Positions 18,170 to 31,076 of a stretch of DNA of 64,000 nucleotides are shown piece after piece (within the stretch, counting starts at the first letter, position 1; every line of letters begins with the position of its first letter). The notes under the pieces are model-generated. The model made no database searches. It was not told where the DNA came from and saw nothing but the letters and a program-made list of their open reading frames with translations. This DNA comes from Microbispora sp. NBC_01189 (GTDB lineage: Bacteria; Actinomycetota; Actinomycetes; Streptosporangiales; Streptosporangiaceae), in assembly GCF_036010665.1 (NCBI RefSeq), contig NZ_CP108581.1:1084001-1148000 (forward strand). Direction: 5' to 3'. The translations under genes were made by a program, and so were the position numbers.

Positions 18170-18771
18170 GTGGCCCGATGATCCGCATTCTGCTCGCCGA
18201 CGACGAGCATCTGATCCGCGGCGCGATCGCCACCCTGCTCGGGCTGGAGCCCGACCTGGAGGTCGTCGCCCAGGTGAGCCGGGGCGACGAGGTGGCCCCG
18301 GCCGTACGGGAGCACCGGCCCGACGTCGTGGTGCTGGACATCGAGATGCCGGGGATGGACGGCCTCACCGCCGCCGAGGGACTCCCGGGCCAAGCGATGA
18401 TCATCTTGAGCAGCTTCGGGCGGCCGGGATATCTGCGGCGGGCGCTGGCCGCCGGGGTGCGCGGCTTCATCCCCAAGGACGCCTCGGCCGACGAACTGGC
18501 GACGGCCATCCACAAGGTGCACGCCGGAGGACGCTACCTCGACCCGGAGATGGCGGCGTCGGCGATGATGGCGGGCGACAGCCCGCTGACCGACCGCGAG
18601 CGCGGCGCGCTGACGCTGGCGGCCGAGGGCGCGTCGGTGCGGCAGATCGCCACGACGCTGCACCTGACCGAGGGCACCGTGCGCAACTACCTGTCCAGCG
18701 CCGTCGCCAAGCTCGGCGCGACCAACCGGATCACCGCGATCCGCGCCGCCCAGGAGAAGGGCTGGCTCTGA
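18166..18771 (+). CDS. NarL/FixJ-family response regulator
   Basis: This is a 201-residue regulator. The receiver domain has the acidic pair in LLADDEH, the phosphorylation site Asp58 (VVVLDIEMPGMDG) and the conserved Lys in IPKDAS. The LuxR-type helix-turn-helix is at the C terminus (LTDRERGALTLAAEGASVRQ, then LHLTEGTVRNYLS). The start at 18166 overlaps the kinase stop (ATGA); ATG at 18178 would remove four residues. The last 41 bases overlap the convergent glycosylase gene. Confidence 0.93.
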   Translation: MSGPMIRILLADDEHLIRGAIATLLGLEPDLEVVAQVSRGDEVAPAVREHRPDVVVLDIEMPGMDGLTAAEGLPGQAMIILSSFGRPGYLRRALAAGVRGFIPKDASADELATAIHKVHAGGRYLDPEMAASAMMAGDSPLTDRERGALTLAAEGASVRQIATTLHLTEGTVRNYLSSAVAKLGATNRITAIRAAQEKGWL

Positions 18772-19699
18772 CGTCCTTCCCCGTCTGGCCGGCGGAGGCA
18801 CCCGCCCTCTCAGCCTCCCTGGCTCCGTACACGGACGACCGGAAGAGGAACGAGGCCCACGAGCGGTAGGGCCGCCAGGCGTCGGCGACCTTCCGGTACG
18901 CGCTCGCCGGGGCGTCCTGCGGCAGGCCGTACGCCTCGCGGAGGATCGCGAACAGGCGCGGCTCGTCGCCCGGGAACGCGTCGGGCGCGCCCGCGCCCCT
19001 GATCAGGATCAGACCCGCGGAGAACGGCCCCACGCCGGGCAGGGCGCGAAGCTCGGCCAGCGCCTCAGGCGGGTCGAGCGCGCGCAGGTGCTCGGTGGTC
19101 ACCACGCCGTCGAGCGCCGCGCGGGCCAGACCGCGCAGCCACTCCTCCTTCTGCTCGGGCAGGCCGAGCCCGTCGGCGTTCACCAGCGACACGGGCGGCG
19201 GGAAGGCGGCGTACGCCCGGCCTTCCAGATCGACCATGGCGCCGTACCGCTCCGCGATGCGCTGTTTGATCCGGGAGGCGATGAGCATCGACGAGCGCTG
19301 CACGATCACCGCCCAGCAGGCGGCCTCCCACGGGCTCCAGAAGCAGAGCGGCCGCAGTCCCGGGCTGCGGCGCTGCAACTCACCGAGCACCGGGTCGGAC
19401 TCGCCGATCTCGGCGAAGCCCGAGCCGTCCACGTCGAGGGACAGGATGCGAGCCACCTCGCCTCGGATCTCCGGCCCCGCGGCCCTGGTCGTCCGTACGG
19501 CGACCCCGCCCGGCGCGGCGGTGACCGTCACGCCGATCGGCAGCCAGTCGGCCTCGGCGCAGTAGGCGAAGCGCAGCGTCCGGCCGTCGGAGGGCAGGCC
19601 GCTGGTGGCCGGCCAGTCCTCGACGAAGCAGAGTGTCGCGCCGAAGTCGAACGGGCCCGTGGCGGTGAGCGTGAATTCATGCCCGGTCATGCGGGACAT
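18731..19699 (-). CDS. AlkA-like DNA-3-methyladenine glycosylase (HhH-GPD)
   Basis: The protein is 322 residues from the ATG at 19699; ATG at 19690 is equally possible, and the frame stays open to 19828 without a ribosome site. Helix-hairpin-helix features are in the C-terminal half: LRALPGVGPFSAGLILIRG, followed by an aspartate in the GAGAPDAFPGDEP region that is the likely catalytic acid. The N terminus resembles the AlkA N-terminal domain. The enzyme would excise alkylated bases in base-excision repair. Its 3' end overlaps the response regulator gene by 41 bases. Confidence 0.8.
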   Translation of the reverse strand: MSRMTGHEFTLTATGPFDFGATLCFVEDWPATSGLPSDGRTLRFAYCAEADWLPIGVTVTAAPGGVAVRTTRAAGPEIRGEVARILSLDVDGSGFAEIGESDPVLGELQRRSPGLRPLCFWSPWEAACWAVIVQRSSMLIASRIKQRIAERYGAMVDLEGRAYAAFPPPVSLVNADGLGLPEQKEEWLRGLARAALDGVVTTEHLRALDPPEALAELRALPGVGPFSAGLILIRGAGAPDAFPGDEPRLFAILREAYGLPQDAPASAYRKVADAWRPYRSWASFLFRSSVYGAREAERAGASAGQTGKDVRASPSPGRRGSR

Positions 19700-19877
19700 C
19701 GTACGGACGCGGACCGACAGTCCCGCACGCTGTACGCCGCCGTTCCCGTCACGGGAGCGCCTTGTGCGGCTCGCCGTCGACACCCAGACGTAGAACTTCC
19801 CGCTGTGGCGAGCGACCCCGGTGGTCATGTGTTCTCCACGTGCGGAGGGTGATCCGCCGCCTGCGCCCCGGTCCAGG

Positions 19878-20738
19878 TCAGAGGTAGCCCCAGGCTTCCG
19901 CGATCTCCCGCAGCGGCTCGTCCACCTCTTCGGGAGCGGGCAGCGGACGGCCGCGCTGCACCCGCCCGCTGCGGATCTTGTCGCGCCAGTCGCCGATGCC
20001 CTTCACGAACTCGCCGTGGTCCTTGTCGCCGTAGCGGATCATCCCGGGCTCGTACTCGACACCGAGCCAGGCGCAGACCCGGCGCAACTCGCCTTCCGTC
20101 TCGTCGACCAGACTCTCGTACCGGACGACGAGCCCCTCGTGCCCGCGCCTGGACTCCTCCAGGTGACGCATGTACTGCAGCGTGTGCCGTACGGCCTCCT
20201 CGACGGGCCGCGCCTGCGGATCGGCTTCATGCCAGGACCGGACGATCGAGGCGGGATGGCGCAGCAGGTAGACGAACCGGGCATCCGGCCAGCACGTCGT
20301 GATGCGGCGGTGGGCGAACACGTTGCTGGGCGTCTTGTCGACGACGATCTCCTTGCCGCTCCTGACCAGTTCCCGGTGCAGCAGACGGTCCCACAGGATG
20401 TGCTCGATGTCGCTCGTACGGTGCCCGGCCGCCTCCATGGCCTGCCGTACGGGCTCGGTGGTGAGGGTCACGGCGATCCGCCGGACGTGCAGCTCGTGTG
20501 GCGCGTGGATCCTGGAATGACTGTTCAGCAGTACCCGGAAGAGCGTGGAGCCGGACCTGACCGGGGAGAGCACGAACACCGGCCCGCGGAGGAGACGGTC
20601 GATCTCCGGGTCGGCGGGTCGTCTGGGCTCGTCCCGCGGCGGCGGGAGCGGTGCGGGACGCGGGCGGGCCCGGGTGATGACGTACCCGGTCATCCCTTCG
20701 ACGGCGGCGTTGACCTTGCTCTTCCACGGCATGGCCAC
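19878..20738 (-). CDS. PAPS-dependent sulfotransferase family protein
   Basis: This is a 286-residue protein. The 5'-phosphosulfate-binding loop is LSPVRSGSTLFRVLL (about residues 57-71) and the 3'-phosphate motif is YLLRHPASIVRSW. These are the two PAPS contacts of the Sulfotransfer_1/3 families. A catalytic histidine candidate is in the NSHSRIHAPHE segment. No hydrophobic leader or anchor is present, so it is probably cytoplasmic. The acceptor is unknown because no glycolipid or natural-product genes adjoin it. The 160 bases upstream (20739-20898) show no clear promoter. Confidence 0.88.
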   Translation of the reverse strand: MAMPWKSKVNAAVEGMTGYVITRARPRPAPLPPPRDEPRRPADPEIDRLLRGPVFVLSPVRSGSTLFRVLLNSHSRIHAPHELHVRRIAVTLTTEPVRQAMEAAGHRTSDIEHILWDRLLHRELVRSGKEIVVDKTPSNVFAHRRITTCWPDARFVYLLRHPASIVRSWHEADPQARPVEEAVRHTLQYMRHLEESRRGHEGLVVRYESLVDETEGELRRVCAWLGVEYEPGMIRYGDKDHGEFVKGIGDWRDKIRSGRVQRGRPLPAPEEVDEPLREIAEAWGYL

Positions 20739-20898
20739 GACCGTAAGGAGGCGGGGTGGCCTCGCGGTTAACGGAGGCTGGGTGTTTCCAAAGCCGTGCT
20801 TCTCCCGCGCACGACTCTCCCGGGCACGGGCAGGGCCAGCGGGGGCCGTTGCGCGACCGCCCTCCGTGACCGGCCCGGCGGAGGGCCCGCCATGACGG

Positions 20899-21429
20899 CT
20901 ACGACGGCGAAATCGCCAGGACCGCCTCGTCGGGCCGTACGCTCGTCAGCCGGAGATGGATGTCGCCGATGCGGGCGGGCCGATCCATGGTCAGCGTCAA
21001 CGCTCCCCTTGTCCGGCAGCGGCCGTTGACGCAGTCCTGGCTTACTCCGACGTTCATGCCCTCGACCCGGTAGCCGCCGGAGGAGCCCTCGAAGCGCAGG
21101 CGCACCACGCCCTGGTCGAGGGCGGCCACCGTGAGCGCGTCCAGGCCGGTGGCGGCGTCGAGCCGCAGCCGGTCTCCCTGGCGCACCTCCACCTCGCAGT
21201 CGGCGTTCCGGCACGCCTCCGGATCGGCGGCGGCCGGGGTGACCGCCGGGAGAGGCGTGGTCACGGGCACCGGGACCGTGGTGGACATAGTGGTGGACAC
21301 GGCGGCGGGTGTGGCCTCAGGCCGTGGCCGCGGCTCCGACGCTCCGCACGCCGTCGACAGCACGATCACCGGCACGGCGACGAGGCCGATCCGCCCGGCG
21401 AGGACGAACGCCCCCGATGTAACCCGCAT
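20899..21429 (-). CDS. Putative lipoprotein, secreted hypothetical
   Basis: This is a 176-residue protein from the ATG at 21429. A hydrophobic stretch ends in the lipobox LSTAC (Cys near residue 28), followed by a Pro/Thr/Ala-rich linker of about 40 residues, so it should be anchored on the outer face of the membrane. The C-terminal 100 residues have four cysteines (ACRNADCEV and DCVNGRC), which could form disulfides in a small beta-rich domain. I do not recognise the family. The frame continues upstream to 21762, but without features, so the lipoprotein start is preferred. Confidence 0.65.
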   Translation of the reverse strand: MRVTSGAFVLAGRIGLVAVPVIVLSTACGASEPRPRPEATPAAVSTTMSTTVPVPVTTPLPAVTPAAADPEACRNADCEVEVRQGDRLRLDAATGLDALTVAALDQGVVRLRFEGSSGGYRVEGMNVGVSQDCVNGRCRTRGALTLTMDRPARIGDIHLRLTSVRPDEAVLAISPS

Positions 21430-21563
21430 GACACCCGCTCCCTGTCGCGCCTCCGAATGCGCCGACGGCCGCGCCTCACGACTGTCTCCGCAGGTCACGC
21501 CGGCATCGAGGACTCTCCCCCGGCGCCGGTCAGCCCAACCGGCCTGTCCCGCGCGGTCCGCGC

Positions 21564-22463
21564 CTATGGCCGTACGGCCGCCCTGCGGGCGTTCCCCGTT
21601 GGGGCCGGCACGCGGCCGAACACGGGTCCGGTGCGCTCGGGGCCGGGCGCCAGGATGGTGCCCAGGACTCCGGTGATCTGGTGGGCGGTCCTGCGCACGG
21701 CCGGGCCCAGCCGCGGCAGCGCCGCGGCGCCTGCCGGGGCCGCGACGGAGACGGTCATGCACACCCGGCCGTCCGGCCCGAAGACGGGCGCGGCGGCGCA
21801 GCAGATCCCCTCGGCGAACTCCTCCCGCGCATAGCTCACGCCCTCGACCCGGACGGCCGCGAGTTCGCGTTCCAGCGCGGCCGGGCCGGTCAGCGTGCGG
21901 CCTGTCATCCGCCGGGGGGCGGGACCGGCGTAGAAGGCCTTCCGCAGTGCGGCGTCATGTGCGAGCAGCGCCTTGCCCGCGGCCGTGCAGTGGAGTGGGG
22001 CGCGGTCGGCGCCGTCCGAGGGTGAGGTGACCCGGTTGTGCCCGTACAGCCGTTCGACGTACGCGACCTCGCCGCGGTCGGGCACGGCGAGGTTGACCGT
22101 CTGACGCGTGGCCTCGTACAGCTGGAGCAGGTACGGCAGGACCGCCCGGCGGCAGTCCGGCACCCGGCGGCCCTGCACGGGCCAGCCACGCGGCGACAGC
22201 AGTTCGGCGAAGCGTCCGTCGACCGTGTAGTCGCCACCCCTGCGGGTGACCAGGCCGCGTCCCTGCAGGACTCCGAGCAGGCGGTGCGTGGTCGTCTTCG
22301 AGAACCCGGTCGAACGGTGCACCTGGGTGAGGTTCATCGGCCTCATGCCGACGGCCAGGCAGAACAGAATCGCGATCCCACGCTCCAGACTGCCCAGGGC
22401 CGACGCCGTCTCCGCCCTGCCGGACCGTTCCATCAGCACGATCACAGACCTCCGCCGTCGCAT
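21564..22463 (-). CDS. IclR-family transcriptional regulator
   Basis: This is a protein of up to 299 residues. The winged helix covers LERGIAILFCLAVGMRPMNL through FSKTTTHRLLGVLQGRGLV. The IclR effector domain follows, with LHCTAAGKALLAH and a C-terminal EGICCAAAPVFGPDG block, both family hallmarks. The true start may be the GTG at 22439 or ATG at 22433, since GGAGG lies just upstream of those. A Pro/Arg-rich tail of about 25 residues extends past the usual end. It is oriented like the encapsulin operon, 106 bases downstream of it, but separated by a hairpin. Whether it regulates that operon is not shown. Confidence 0.88.
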   Translation of the reverse strand: MRRRRSVIVLMERSGRAETASALGSLERGIAILFCLAVGMRPMNLTQVHRSTGFSKTTTHRLLGVLQGRGLVTRRGGDYTVDGRFAELLSPRGWPVQGRRVPDCRRAVLPYLLQLYEATRQTVNLAVPDRGEVAYVERLYGHNRVTSPSDGADRAPLHCTAAGKALLAHDAALRKAFYAGPAPRRMTGRTLTGPAALERELAAVRVEGVSYAREEFAEGICCAAAPVFGPDGRVCMTVSVAAPAGAAALPRLGPAVRRTAHQITGVLGTILAPGPERTGPVFGRVPAPTGNARRAAVRP

Positions 22464-22547
22464 TCAGAAGAGCATTTCTTGATCGCCAGCGGCCACCTTA
22501 GCCGGAGCGCCGCGCACGTGCGGCGGTTTCCCGGCGAGGGCGGACGG

Positions 22548-22566
22548 CGGCCGTGGAGGACGGCCG
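22548..22566 (-). terminator. Stem-loop just after the encapsulin operon
   Basis: CGGCCGT-GGAGG-ACGGCCG is a perfect seven-pair stem with a five-base loop (22548-22566). It starts four bases beyond the stop of the last encapsulin gene and is the likely transcript end. There is no T run. Confidence 0.55.
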
Positions 22567-22569
22567 TGT

Positions 22570-27537
<4,968 letters not shown>

Positions 27538-27541
<4 letters not shown>

Positions 27542-27732
27542 AGCACATCACCCATCTGTTGATCGGCCGGCGGCCGGTTGTCCGCTAACAGGTCGTGCTC
27601 GTCGCCGAGCAGTGGAGGGGAAGGCGTCGGGAGGACGGCGCCCGGGGGCCCGCGAGCCGCCGGACCGGCCCCGGTGCGGGACGTGCGGGAAGCCGCGGAC
27701 GACGCGGGTGTGCCGCCGTTCGCGCGCCTCAC
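27538..27732 (-). CDS. Small 64-residue disordered ORF coupled to both neighbours
   Basis: GTG at 27732 overlaps the polyprenyl synthase stop as GTGA, and its TGA at 27540-27538 overlaps the next shell gene start, again as GTGA. The frame thus exactly fills the gap between the two genes. The product is rich in Pro, Ala, Gly, Arg and Thr in its first half and ends in an acidic stretch ([12 protein letters not shown]), with no predicted fold. It could be a real small protein such as a cargo adaptor, a coupling peptide that keeps ribosomes on the message, or chance. I recognise no family. Confidence 0.45.
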
Positions 27733-28805
27733 CGGACGCGACGCGTGAGCCGCTCGGTGAGCACCGTGAGCGCCTCGGCCGCCTCCGGCCTGATCGGGCA
27801 GTCGCCCAGCGCCGCGAGCGCCTGGCCGGTCCGCTGGGTGATCAGCTCCTCGACCCGGTCGAGCGCGCCGGTGTCCACGATGATCCGCCGCAGCTCCGCC
27901 GCGCGCGCCTCGTCCAGGGCGGGATCGCCGTGCCAGGTGCGCAGCAGGTCCCGTTCCGGCCCGCGGGCCCGCGCGGAGGCGTACGCCATGAGCACGGTCC
28001 GTTTTCCCTCGCGCAGGTCGTCGAGGACGGGTTTGCCGGTGACAGCAGGGTCGCCGAAGACCCCGAGGACGTCGTCGCGCAGCTGGAACGCCTCCCCCAG
28101 CGGCAGGCCGAACCGGGAGTAGGCCTCCAGCAGGCTCGGCGGGGCACCGGCGAGCGCCGCGCCGATCTGCAGCGGGCGCTCCACCGTGTAGCGCGCCGTC
28201 TTGTACCGGATCACCGTGAGCGCCTGTTCGACCCCGTCGTCCCCTCGCGCGTGCGCCAGGAGGTCGAGGTACTGACCGGTGACGACCTCGGTGCGCATGC
28301 GGTTGAAGAGGTCGCGGGCCGCGCGGGCCCGCACGTCGTCGGGACCGGCGTCCGCGAGCAGTTCCTCGGCCCAGGCCTGGGCGAGCACGCCCAGGAGGAT
28401 CGCCGCGGACTGGCCGAACTGCTCGGCCGCGCCGAACCGCTCCGGCCGCGCGAGCCCCCGGTGGATGGTGGGACGTCCCCGGCGCAGCTCGCTGCCGTCC
28501 ATGAGGTCGTCGTGGATGAGGAGACCGGCGTGGTAGAGCTCCAGCGCCGCGCCGGTGGCAACAACCGCCGCCTCGCGAAGCTCTTCACCGCCGGCCCCCC
28601 GCCAGCCCCAGTAACACAGCAGAGGACGGACCCGCTTGCCACCCTTGACCACGAACTCACGCAGCAGGCGGTATCCATCGGCCACGTCGTGGTCGCCGAC
28701 CGGAGGGCGCCGCGCGTCGAGGAAGTCGGACAGCAGTTCGTCGACACGTCTCCGGACCCGGCCGGTGATGCCGGTGATGGACGTGTCCACGATCTCCGCC
28801 GTCAT
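27729..28805 (-). CDS. Polyprenyl diphosphate synthase (FPP/GGPP synthase family)
   Basis: This is a 358-residue trans-prenyltransferase. The first aspartate-rich motif is HDDLMDGSELRRGRP and the second is LRDDVLGVFGD. KGGKRVRPLL supplies the isopentenyl diphosphate site. A strong Shine-Dalgarno (GAGGAGG) precedes the ATG. It is the first gene of the encapsulin operon. Farnesyl diphosphate is the substrate of geosmin synthase, so supply of that precursor is the likely job. The product length (C15 or C20) cannot be read with certainty. Polyprenyl synthases are a known family 2B encapsulin cargo class, but no long disordered arm is fused here; the small downstream ORF may matter. Confidence 0.9.
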   Translation of the reverse strand: MTAEIVDTSITGITGRVRRRVDELLSDFLDARRPPVGDHDVADGYRLLREFVVKGGKRVRPLLCYWGWRGAGGEELREAAVVATGAALELYHAGLLIHDDLMDGSELRRGRPTIHRGLARPERFGAAEQFGQSAAILLGVLAQAWAEELLADAGPDDVRARAARDLFNRMRTEVVTGQYLDLLAHARGDDGVEQALTVIRYKTARYTVERPLQIGAALAGAPPSLLEAYSRFGLPLGEAFQLRDDVLGVFGDPAVTGKPVLDDLREGKRTVLMAYASARARGPERDLLRTWHGDPALDEARAAELRRIIVDTGALDRVEELITQRTGQALAALGDCPIRPEAAEALTVLTERLTRRVR

Positions 28806-28848
28806 GGTCGGCCTCCTCGTCGGCGCGCCGGTCTCCCCTGCGGAAAGT

Positions 28849-28896
28849 TACTTAATGAACACGCCAAGTAGAACCATGCGTTCCGATAGTCGGAAC
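28849..28896 (-). promoter_or_regulatory. Inverted repeats in the encapsulin operon promoter region
   Basis: GTTCCGA-TAG-TCGGAAC (28880-28896) is a perfect 7-3-7 palindrome. A looser pair TACTT (28849-28853) and AAGTA (28866-28870) lies nearer the gene, in an AT-richer patch with a TAACTT -10 candidate on the minus strand. The set sits 44-91 bases before the polyprenyl synthase start and is the probable operator/promoter of the whole operon. It also lies between this operon and the divergent toxin-antitoxin genes. Confidence 0.5.
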
Positions 28897-29014
28897 TTCT
28901 CACCGGCCCGCGCCGTGATCCGTCACATCACGCGAAAAACCGGCTCGGCGCCCACGGGCGGAACCCTTCAGGTGACAGCCGTTGGTGTGCCCGAGGGATG
29001 TCACCGGAAAGCGG

Positions 29015-29028
29015 TACCATCAGAAGCA
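29015..29028 (+). promoter_or_regulatory. Leaderless-type -10 box of the toxin-antitoxin operon
   Basis: TACCAT (29015-29020) fits TAnnnT and places the transcript start at or next to the ATG at 29028. No Shine-Dalgarno precedes that ATG. Confidence 0.4.
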
Positions 29029-29231
29029 TGGCTGAGACCAGGCTGCGCCTTCCGGATGAGACCTATGAGCAGATCAAGCAGATAGCCGGTGGTGACGCGC
29101 AGAGCGTCAACTCCGCCATGGTCGTCGCCATCGAGGAGTACATCGCCCGGCGTCGGCGCGAGCGCTACGGAGCGATGGGCAGGAAGATCGCGCAACGCGA
29201 TCGCGAACTGCTGGATCGCCTGGCGCGATGA
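29028..29231 (+). CDS. Ribbon-helix-helix type antitoxin
   Basis: This is a 67-residue protein. The N-terminal strand RLRLPDETYEQIKQIA followed by two helices (SVNSAMVVAIEEYIARR) is a MetJ/Arc-type ribbon-helix-helix fold, and the C-terminal helix (basic, ending ELLDRLAR) would bind the toxin. ATG at 29028 is chosen because an upstream in-frame start at 28998 would lengthen it without similarity. The stop overlaps the Doc toxin start (ATGA), the usual order and coupling for a type II module. Confidence 0.8.
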   Translation: MAETRLRLPDETYEQIKQIAGGDAQSVNSAMVVAIEEYIARRRRERYGAMGRKIAQRDRELLDRLAR

Positions 29232-29617
29232 CCTCCTTTCCCACGACAGAGGACATTCTCGCCCTGGCCGCGGCCGTTCTCCCCACGGTGGACGTCCGCG
29301 ACGGCGGCCAGTTGCACGCGGCGGTGCTGCGTCCGCAAACGTCGGTGTTCGGCGAGGACGCCTATCCAGACCTGTGGGAGAAGGCCGCCGCGCTGATGCA
29401 CAGCATCGTTCTCGGCCATCCCCTGGTGGACGGCAACAAGCGGCTGGGGTGGTCCGCGGCCGTCGCCTTCCTTGAGGACAACGGGGAGACGCTGGAGTAC
29501 CGAGACGTGGACGAGGCCGAGAGCCTCGTCGTGTCGCTCGCGAAGGGCGAACTGGACGACATCCCCGATCTCGCTCGCCGTCTTCGAGGCCTGCGCGGCG
29601 ATCCGGCACCGGCGTGA
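29228..29617 (+). CDS. doc: Doc/Fic-family toxin (death-on-curing)
   Basis: This is a 129-residue protein with the Fic-type motif HPLVDGNKRLGW near residues 63-74; the usual Phe is replaced by Leu, as in many Doc proteins. Doc phosphorylates elongation factor Tu and stops translation; other Fic proteins add AMP. The length and the DILALAAAVLP start suit Doc. The partner antitoxin is a ribbon-helix-helix protein rather than Phd. The catalytic His, Asp, Asn and Lys are all present, so the toxin looks intact. Confidence 0.88.
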   Translation: MTSFPTTEDILALAAAVLPTVDVRDGGQLHAAVLRPQTSVFGEDAYPDLWEKAAALMHSIVLGHPLVDGNKRLGWSAAVAFLEDNGETLEYRDVDEAESLVVSLAKGELDDIPDLARRLRGLRGDPAPA

Positions 29618-29626
29618 GTCGCGAGT

Positions 29627-29667
29627 GCCGGCGGCGTGAGAGCATCGGCTCGGCTCACGCCGCCGGC
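29627..29667. terminator. Bidirectional terminator between doc and the pirin gene
   Basis: A perfect 14-base inverted repeat, GCCGGCGGCGTGAG (29627-29640) and CTCACGCCGCCGGC (29654-29667), encloses a 13-base loop between two convergent genes. The stem is strong and there is no T run. Confidence 0.75.
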
Positions 29668-29725
29668 TCGTCTTCGAGCCTCTGACCACGGCCCGTCGCG
29701 ACCACCCGGGACAGTGGGGTGGAGG

Positions 29726-30721
29726 TCAGGGCAGGCGGTGGCCGTAGCGGTCGCGGGCCTTCAGCCGTACGGTGGGCATCTCGGGCGCGGGCAGCGGCTC
29801 CTGGCCGCCGGGGACGACGCCGAAGCGGGCGCCGCGCGCCCAGTCGTCGCGGGCCGCCGCGATCTCCTCGTGCGTACGGCCGACGAAGTTCCACCACATC
29901 ACCAGGGGTTCCTCGAACGGCGTCCCGCCCAGCACGAACAGCCGCGCGGGGCCGGTGGTCTCCAGCGGCACGTCCGCACGGCCCTGCCCGAGGTAGAGCA
30001 GCGACCCGGGCGACAGCGCCGCCCCGGCCACCTCCGCCGTGCCGGACATGGCCAGCACCGCCGTCTCGAAGGCCGGGTCGACCGGCAGCCGGTGGCGTCC
30101 GGGGCCGCCGAACAGCACCTCGGCCCCGAGCAGCGGGGTGTGCGCCCGCGCGGGCGACCGGGCCGCCCCCACCTCCCCCACCACGACGGTCACCGTGACG
30201 TTCCCGTCGCGCAGCACGGGCAGCGCGGCGTGGTGCTCGAACCGCGCCTCGCCGTGCCGGGCGTCCTCCGGCAGCGCGACCCACAGTTGCAGCCCGTGCA
30301 TCTCCGCCGGGTGGTCCGGCGGCGACTGCTCGGAGTGGGCGATCCCGTGGGCCGCGGTCATCAGGTTGAGCTGCCCCGGCACGATCGCCTGGACGTTGCC
30401 GAGACTGTCACGGTGCAGGATCTCCCCCTCGGCGAGCCAGGTCACCGTCTGCAGTCCGGTGTGCGGATGCGGCGGCACCCGCATGCCCGGCCGGCCGCGC
30501 ACGTCGTCCGGCCCGAAGTGGTCCACGAAGCACCACGCGCCGACCATCCGGCGCGGGCGCTGCGGGAGCAGCCGGCGCACCGTCGTGTACCGGCCGAGCG
30601 GCACGTCGTGGCCGGGCAGGAGCACGCTCTCCGGCATCGCCTCGGCGGCGCCCGTGCAGCCATACAGAACCGTGCCGCCGTACGGCGCGGGCTCCCCCCG
30701 GCTCGGCGGACCGGCGGTCAT
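29726..30721 (-). CDS. Pirin family protein
   Basis: This is a 331-residue bicupin. The metal-binding residues are recognisable in RVPPHPHTGLQTVTW and in the later GIAHSEQSP with an acidic residue in HGLQLWVALPE. Pirins are iron-binding cupins; some have quercetinase activity and others act as redox co-regulators. It is the last gene of a three-gene operon; its ATG overlaps the stop of the GNAT gene. It differs from the second pirin (31077-31847) in length and belongs to the longer subfamily with a C-terminal pirin domain ending FGVVPGGQEP. Confidence 0.9.
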   Translation of the reverse strand: MTAGPPSRGEPAPYGGTVLYGCTGAAEAMPESVLLPGHDVPLGRYTTVRRLLPQRPRRMVGAWCFVDHFGPDDVRGRPGMRVPPHPHTGLQTVTWLAEGEILHRDSLGNVQAIVPGQLNLMTAAHGIAHSEQSPPDHPAEMHGLQLWVALPEDARHGEARFEHHAALPVLRDGNVTVTVVVGEVGAARSPARAHTPLLGAEVLFGGPGRHRLPVDPAFETAVLAMSGTAEVAGAALSPGSLLYLGQGRADVPLETTGPARLFVLGGTPFEEPLVMWWNFVGRTHEEIAAARDDWARGARFGVVPGGQEPLPAPEMPTVRLKARDRYGHRLP

Positions 30722-31053
30722 CCGGCCGCCTCGTCGCCGTCCAGCGAGAACCGGGCCCGCCGGTCGGCCGGCACCAGATCGACGTACTCCCGGTGCCGCG
30801 CGATGTACCGCCGTACGAACGGGCAGTAGGGCAGGACCGACAGCCCGGCGTCGCGCGCGGCGTCGAGCGCGGCGCGGACCAGCGTCGAGCCGAGGCCGCG
30901 GCCCTCGAACGCGGAGTCGATCTCGGTGTGGGTGAAGGAGATCGCCTGCCCGTCGAGCCCGTAGGCGGCGAAGCCGGCGAGGACGCCGTCAGCGGTGATC
31001 TCGAAGCGGCGCGCCTCGGGGTTGTCGGCGACCTTCGGGTCTGTCTGCTCCAT
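30718..31053 (-). CDS. Small GNAT-like N-acetyltransferase (YidJ/COG2388 type)
   Basis: This is a 111-residue protein. The acetyl-CoA site is EGRGLGSTLVRAALDAARDA, preceded by ISFTHTEIDSAF, and the end CPFVRRYIARHREYVDLV is characteristic of this small GNAT group. The GGAAGGA ribosome site supports the ATG at 31053. It lies between two pirin genes, 23 bases after one and overlapping the other, so all three share a transcript. The substrate is unknown. Confidence 0.85.
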   Translation of the reverse strand: MEQTDPKVADNPEARRFEITADGVLAGFAAYGLDGQAISFTHTEIDSAFEGRGLGSTLVRAALDAARDAGLSVLPYCPFVRRYIARHREYVDLVPADRRARFSLDGDEAAG

Positions 31054-31076
31054 CGGTGTCTGTCCTTCCCGGATAG

